Shown one piece after another: positions 60,034-64,000 of a DNA stretch of 64,000 nt (the stretch's first letter is position 1; every line of letters starts with the position of its first letter). Source of the stretch: Lentisalinibacter orientalis. GTDB taxonomy: Bacteria > Pseudomonadota > Gammaproteobacteria > Steroidobacterales > Woeseiaceae. Under the pieces are notes generated by a model. That model did no database searches. It was given only the letters and a program-made list of their open reading frames with translations, and had not been told where the DNA came from. The stretch is from contig NZ_JAPDRJ010000001.1 of assembly GCF_040706535.1 (NCBI RefSeq), forward strand, positions 1,178,001 through 1,242,000. The letters run 5' to 3'. Made by a program: the position numbers and the translations under genes.

Positions 60034-61185
60034 ATGACGACCGAATCCAGATCGACCCCCGGCCTCCAGTGGGTCAACATCATCTTCTTCGCCGTGACGA
60101 CGCTCGGCGGCGTCGTCGGCGCGCCGCTCTATATCTACTACAATGGCATCGCCGCGGCCGAGATCTGGCTGGCGCTGGCATTCTTCGTGCTGAGCGGCCT
60201 CGGCATCACCGTCGGCTATCACCGGCTGTTCGCCCATGCCACGTTCAAGACCAACCGGGTGGTGAAATTCCTGATGCTGTTTTTCGGCGCGGCGGCCTTC
60301 GAGCAGTCGGCGCTGGAATGGTCGTCGCAGCACCGGGATCATCACAAGTACGTGGACACGGACAAGGACCCTTACAGCATCAAGAAGGGCTTCTTCTACG
60401 CCCATATCGGCTGGCTGATCTTCTGGAAGCGTGAGAACGACTTCAGCAACGTGAAGAATCTCTCGAACGACCCGATGATCATGCACCAGCACCGCTACTA
60501 CGTTCTGTGGGCGACTGTGGCAGGAATCCTGACGCCGGCGGCCATCGGCTGGATGACCGGGCACCTGCTGGGCGCACTGCTGATCGCCGTGTGCCTGCGC
60601 CTCACGCTGGTCTATCACGCCACGTTCTTCATCAACTCCGTCTGCCATACTTTCGGCAAGGCCACCTACGACGTGGATGCCACGGCGAAGGACAACTGGC
60701 TGGTGGCATTCCTCACCTTCGGCGAGGGCTATCACAACTTCCACCACAGGTTCGGCGGCGACTACCGCAACGGCGTGCGCTGGTACCAGTTCGACCCCAG
60801 CAAGTGGACCATCGCGCTGCTGGAGAAACTGGGCCTCGCCTGGGACCTGAAGCGGGTGTCCGACTTCCGCATCATGGCCGCCCGGCTGGACGGCGAGAAG
60901 ACGCGGCTGGACAGCTGGCTGGAGGAGAAGGCGGATGCGTCGCATCGCCTGCGTGCCAACTTCGGTGAGCAGGCGGCGAAGCGCTACGAACGTCTGCGCA
61001 AGCGCCTGGTCGACTGGGAGGCCGCTGCGAAGGAGCACCGCAAGGTTCTGCAGGGCCAGGTATCGCACTACTCCGACGATATCCGCGAGTCCGCCCGCCG
61101 CCGGGTCGCCGAGGCCAAGGCCCGCTTCCAGGAGGCGCGTGCCGACTGGAACTCGCTGCTGAGGGAGTGCCCGGTAGCCGCCTGA
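60034..61185 (+). CDS. Acyl-CoA / acyl-lipid delta-9-type fatty acid desaturase
   Basis: 383 aa. Three histidine boxes of the membrane desaturase family: HRLFAH (63-68), HRDHH (100-104) and HNFHH (234-238). Four membrane segments lie around them, with a DPYSIKKGFFYAHIGWLIFW helix and GYHRLFAH entry. The catalytic core resembles stearoyl-CoA desaturases. The last about 100 residues are an added charged coiled-coil tail (KRYERLRKRLVDWEAAAKEH), not part of the core. It introduces a double bond into fatty acids for membrane fluidity. An intrinsic terminator follows the stop. Confidence 0.92.
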   Translation: MTTESRSTPGLQWVNIIFFAVTTLGGVVGAPLYIYYNGIAAAEIWLALAFFVLSGLGITVGYHRLFAHATFKTNRVVKFLMLFFGAAAFEQSALEWSSQHRDHHKYVDTDKDPYSIKKGFFYAHIGWLIFWKRENDFSNVKNLSNDPMIMHQHRYYVLWATVAGILTPAAIGWMTGHLLGALLIAVCLRLTLVYHATFFINSVCHTFGKATYDVDATAKDNWLVAFLTFGEGYHNFHHRFGGDYRNGVRWYQFDPSKWTIALLEKLGLAWDLKRVSDFRIMAARLDGEKTRLDSWLEEKADASHRLRANFGEQAAKRYERLRKRLVDWEAAAKEHRKVLQGQVSHYSDDIRESARRRVAEAKARFQEARADWNSLLRECPVAA

Positions 61186-61228
61186 CCGGCAGCCGCCCGA
61201 TCATTCCTCTATACGACCTCGAACCAGG

Positions 61229-61261
61229 GGAGCCGTGCTGAGTCAGCCGGCTCCTTTTTTT
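61229..61261 (+). terminator. Intrinsic terminator after the desaturase gene
   Basis: GGAGCCG / CGGCTCC stem with a 12-base loop followed by seven T. It lies between convergent genes; the T-run overlaps the TAA of the minus-strand gene. Confidence 0.92.
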
Positions 61262-62033
61262 ATTCCCGCTCCCAGCGATAGCCGAGAAAGCCGAGCACCG
61301 CGCCGCGAAAGAAGGAATCCGTTACGCAGGACAGGTGCGACTTGCCGGGTACGATGACGGCCTTACCGCCCGGGATCACCTCCGCCAGCGGGATGGGACT
61401 GCCGGCCACGGTGTCCCGGGAGCCGGCGATGACCAGCGCGGGGGTCTCCACCTCCTCGAACGCGGTCTCGCGAAGACCGGCGAACGAACCCAGCAGGCAC
61501 GCGGACAGCGCGCCCGGACGCCCGCCGATCTTCGTCATCTTCTCGTACAGCGGCACCATCGCCGGGATCGCGAGCGATTCCGTCTTCTTGTTGTCGGCCG
61601 TCAGCTTGAAGCCACGGGAGGTCCAGTACTCCGGATCCTCGAGTTCCAGCAGGTTGATGCCCGTGCCGCCGATGACGACGGAGTGGAAGCGCTCGCCGTG
61701 ATGGGCGAGCAGCCAGCCGGCGTTACGCCCGCCCATGGAGTAGCCGAACAGGTCCGCCTGGTCGATCTCCAGGTGATCCATCAGCCGGATCACGTCCCCC
61801 GCGATTCCCTCCGGCGCGTAGTCCTCCGGTTCTGAGGGCTTGTCGCTGCGGCCGTGGCCGCGGGCGTCCGGGGCGATGACCCGGAAGCCCGCGTCGCGCA
61901 GCACCCGGTACCAGCCCGTGGCCTTCCAGTTGGTGATGCGGTCGGCCGCGAAGCCGTGCAGCAGGATGATGGGATCACCTTCGCCGACGTCGTCGTAGGC
62001 GATGCTGAAGCCCTGGGAGTCGAAGCGTTCCAT
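61260..62033 (-). CDS. Alpha/beta hydrolase with intact catalytic motifs
   Basis: 257 aa. Nucleophile elbow FGYSMGG with Ser99, oxyanion ILLHGFAADR, an acid site in GSRDTVAG and a catalytic His in VPGKSHLSC. A compact lid region lies between LLELEDPEYW and SACLLG. A typical small-ester hydrolase or esterase; substrate unknown. The gene starts eight bases after the stop of the EEP phosphohydrolase gene, so both probably form one transcript. Convergent with the desaturase. Confidence 0.9.
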   Translation of the reverse strand: MERFDSQGFSIAYDDVGEGDPIILLHGFAADRITNWKATGWYRVLRDAGFRVIAPDARGHGRSDKPSEPEDYAPEGIAGDVIRLMDHLEIDQADLFGYSMGGRNAGWLLAHHGERFHSVVIGGTGINLLELEDPEYWTSRGFKLTADNKKTESLAIPAMVPLYEKMTKIGGRPGALSACLLGSFAGLRETAFEEVETPALVIAGSRDTVAGSPIPLAEVIPGGKAVIVPGKSHLSCVTDSFFRGAVLGFLGYRWERE

Positions 62034-62041
62034 CGGCCCGC

Positions 62042-63223
62042 CTAGCGGGGCACGCGTAACGTCATGCCGGCAGAGACGCCCGCATGGTCCGAGGGCCAGA
62101 GTCCATAGAGGGTCTTGTCGTCGGGTTCCTCGCCGATGACGTCGGCGCGCACGCCGCGCACCGCCGGCCCGCCGTAATGGTCAGGCGCCTGGCGCACCCA
62201 GATGAGGTCGATCCGTTCGTCGAGCCGCGAGACCGGGTTGTCGAGCAGTGTGTCCTGGCAGCAGGTGTAGCCCGGGCTCCAGCGTCCGCCGCGTTCGTTC
62301 CAGACGTCGATGTAGGTGGCCTGGCCCATCAGATAGTAGGGGGTCGGGCAGGACGCGGGGACGAACCCGCCGCTGCCGTCCGGCAGGAGACAATCTACGA
62401 ACGGGCCGTCGTCCGGGCTCGAGTTGAAGTCGCCGACCACGACCTGGACGTGGTCGTCCGCGTACAGGAACTGGACGAGTTCGGCCGTCTGAGCGGCCTG
62501 GATAGCCCGGAAGAATGGTCCCAGCTCGCCGCCGCCGCTGACTTCCAGGTGGGTGTTCACGAAGCGGTAGTCGCGTCCGCGCACCGTCGCCTCGACCGCG
62601 GTATAGCCGCGCAGCACCTTGTCGAAGCCGGGCAGCAGCGGATTGTTCACAGGAAGTCCTGCGTCGAAGTTCTTCGCCACCGGATTGCGGGTCTGGACGT
62701 CCTTGCGCGCGATGGTGACGTCCCGGTCGGTCAGGCCGACGTAGACGGGTGTGCCGTCAGGCAGGCTGGCCGGCAGTCCGGCGAGATCGATGTTCGTGAC
62801 CGAGGCGGCTTCCCGGTACAGCATGCCTTCGGCGTTCAGATTGGCCAGCAGGATGTCGAGGTAGTCGAGGTCGATGGGACACTGCGTGAGCGCTTCGTCG
62901 AGACAGAGCCGGATCACGTAGACCTCCTGCAGGCCGACGAGGTGCGGACGCTCCTCGCGGATGAGTTCGGCCAGCTTCATCGCGCGCTGCGGGTAGTCCG
63001 TGGTGAGGATCTGACTCACGACCAGCGCCGCCGCGTCCGCGAAGTCCTCGGGCGGCACCGACAGCGGCAGCAGTATGTCGCCGCCCACGTAGAGATTCTG
63101 CGTCATGACCGTGAGCTGGCCGGCCCGGAACTTGCGGAAGTCTCCGGCATCGACGCTGCCGACGCCGGCCAGGAACAGAAGCGCCGCCGTGAACAGCAGC
63201 AGAAACCATTTGGGGATTTTCAT
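62042..63223 (-). CDS. Secreted endonuclease/exonuclease/phosphatase (EEP) family protein
   Basis: 393 aa with a Sec signal peptide (MKIPKWFLLLFTAALLFLAG). EEP-fold motifs: MTQNLYVGG, LVGLQEVY, RFVNTHLEV, VVVGDFNSSPDD, and LWPSDHAGVSAGMTL with the catalytic Asp-His pair. Paired cysteines (YTCCQDT and CLLPDGSGGF regions) suggest disulfides outside the cytoplasm. It could cleave nucleic acids, sphingomyelin or phosphoinositide-type substrates; the sequence does not decide. First gene of a two-gene unit. Confidence 0.88.
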   Translation of the reverse strand: MKIPKWFLLLFTAALLFLAGVGSVDAGDFRKFRAGQLTVMTQNLYVGGDILLPLSVPPEDFADAAALVVSQILTTDYPQRAMKLAELIREERPHLVGLQEVYVIRLCLDEALTQCPIDLDYLDILLANLNAEGMLYREAASVTNIDLAGLPASLPDGTPVYVGLTDRDVTIARKDVQTRNPVAKNFDAGLPVNNPLLPGFDKVLRGYTAVEATVRGRDYRFVNTHLEVSGGGELGPFFRAIQAAQTAELVQFLYADDHVQVVVGDFNSSPDDGPFVDCLLPDGSGGFVPASCPTPYYLMGQATYIDVWNERGGRWSPGYTCCQDTLLDNPVSRLDERIDLIWVRQAPDHYGGPAVRGVRADVIGEEPDDKTLYGLWPSDHAGVSAGMTLRVPR

Positions 63224-63346
63224 GTCGCTCTCCTCCGCCTGCCGGCGCTTCGCGCCTCCGTCCCTCGGTTCGTGTCCGCCGGCGGCATGATTGTTCTCCG
63301 AGACTCCTCCCGGCGTGGAGGCGGACGCAATACGGACTTGTCACCG

Positions 63347-64000
63347 TCAGCGGTCGGCTTCGATGAGTACGCCGACGTCGTCACCCCGGATCTCCCGCGA
63401 CGCCGAGTCCCGCCTGCGGTTCGGCCCGAAGGAGTAGACGAAGCGCATCTCCCCGCCGCCTGCGCATTCGTGGCGCACCCAGTAGGGCAGGCCCCAGGGG
63501 TCCAGGAAGTAGCGTGCCCGGGTGGCATCCAGCCCCTCCCCCGTGAGATTCGCGAACCGCCCTTCGCTCACGTAGCTCTGGCCCCATTCCACGCGGAAGG
63601 TGTACACCCGCTTGTGCACGCCGCAGCGGGTGCGCACGCGCTCATGGGTGAAATCGGTGGCGAGCACCCGCAGCTCCGTCTCTGCCGCGCGCCGCAGTTC
63701 CTGCGCATCCGCGTGCAGCAGGCGGGTGGAGTGCAGCGTCGCGTAGCCCGCCAGCGCCGCCAGGGCCGCGCCGGCGGCGGCGACGGTGACGGCGGAGCGG
63801 CCCGAACGCGCTCCCCCGCGGAGTTCGAGGGCGTTGGCCGCGATCGCCGTCAGCATGCCCAGGCCGAGCATGAGCTCGGCCCATTCGCCGGCGTATTCGA
63901 AGGGATAGGCGGCGTAGAAGGCGGCCGTGGCGGCGAAGGCGGACATCAGTGCGGGGTGCGGCGCGACGATGGCCAGCTTCGACAGCAGGCGGCCGGTGGC
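63347..64000 (-). CDS. Membrane protein with GspG-like C-terminal domain (5' partial)
   Basis: The frame has no stop up to the right edge, so the start is outside the window; an internal ATG at 63946 is in frame. Membrane segments precede residue AELMLGLGMLTAIAANALEL and AAGAALAALAGYATLHS. The C-terminal part, RYFLDPWGLPYWVRHEC and FVYSFGPNRRRDS then GDDVGVLI, closely resembles the C-terminal region of major pseudopilin GspG (DPWGNPY ... SxGPDG ... DD), which binds calcium. The usual prepilin N-terminus is not seen. Function unknown; may be an unusual secretion-related or sensor protein. Confidence 0.65.
   Translation of the reverse strand, partial: ATGRLLSKLAIVAPHPALMSAFAATAAFYAAYPFEYAGEWAELMLGLGMLTAIAANALELRGGARSGRSAVTVAAAGAALAALAGYATLHSTRLLHADAQELRRAAETELRVLATDFTHERVRTRCGVHKRVYTFRVEWGQSYVSEGRFANLTGEGLDATRARYFLDPWGLPYWVRHECAGGGEMRFVYSFGPNRRRDSASREIRGDDVGVLIEADR

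Overview
The window comes from a high-GC, Gram-negative bacterium, most likely a gammaproteobacterium. Supporting signs are lipobox-bearing lipoproteins, Sec and Tat signal peptides, a YheS-type ABC-F protein close to the enterobacterial one in sequence and length, GlyGly-CTERM-like sorting tails, and dense REP/REPIN palindromes. The genus cannot be named from the sequence. No rRNA, tRNA, CRISPR array, integrase or transposase gene was found. An N-containing poly-G tract near 40.05 kb marks an assembly problem.

Layout. 1-4.9 kb: a visibly lower-GC block with a very long PASTA/GlyGly-CTERM-like surface protein, open at the left edge, and a PKD-type lipoprotein. 5.0-12.1 kb: mostly metabolic and housekeeping genes: a DUF4336 protein, a DUF1499 lipoprotein, an M20 peptidase, a kinase-aminotransferase fusion, dodecin, a PQQ-type sugar dehydrogenase and a small membrane protein. 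12.2-32.8 kb: the most striking part, four giant exported proteins (2240, 1175, 2159 and 1236 aa) in one run. Each junction is a TGATG stop/start overlap, and a hairpin-rich leader precedes the first gene. The set holds two lipoproteins and two Sec-exported proteins built from Calx-beta, TSP3-like calcium loops, a MopE-like motif, TIG/PKD-like folds and a long helical rod. I do not recognise it as a described system.

32.8-43.7 kb: small stress, envelope and redox genes: a LEA14-like lipoprotein, two methyltransferases, beta-carbonic anhydrase, an ODP-type di-iron protein, DUF3096 behind a sigma-54-like promoter, a retropepsin-like lipoprotein, a DCC protein, DUF2165 and a di-heme oxidoreductase. 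43.7-52.2 kb: a GntP-type permease, beta-propeller phytase, bactofilin with a coupled methyltransferase-like gene, a Tat amidase and an EF-G-like GTPase. 52.2-64 kb: a glycosyltransferase-like protein, saccharopine-dehydrogenase-like and GFA proteins, a YheS-like ABC-F gene coupled to a nitrilase-like protein with substituted catalytic residues, a PAS/zinc protein, two alpha/beta hydrolases, a fatty-acid desaturase, a secreted EEP phosphohydrolase and a membrane protein with a GspG-like tail.

About 16 copies of a short palindrome (arms GTAGGAGGGCCTTCAGGCCC or GTAGGAGGGGCTTTAGCCCC) sit between genes, singly or as inverted doublets of the REPIN type. They cluster at gene 3' ends and supply the actual stop codon of at least six genes. 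One lies in frame inside the signal-peptide region of the nitrilase-like gene, and one doublet is split by a MITE-like structured insert (45165-45496). The only gene-free stretch over 300 bases is 45146-45527, filled by that composite element.
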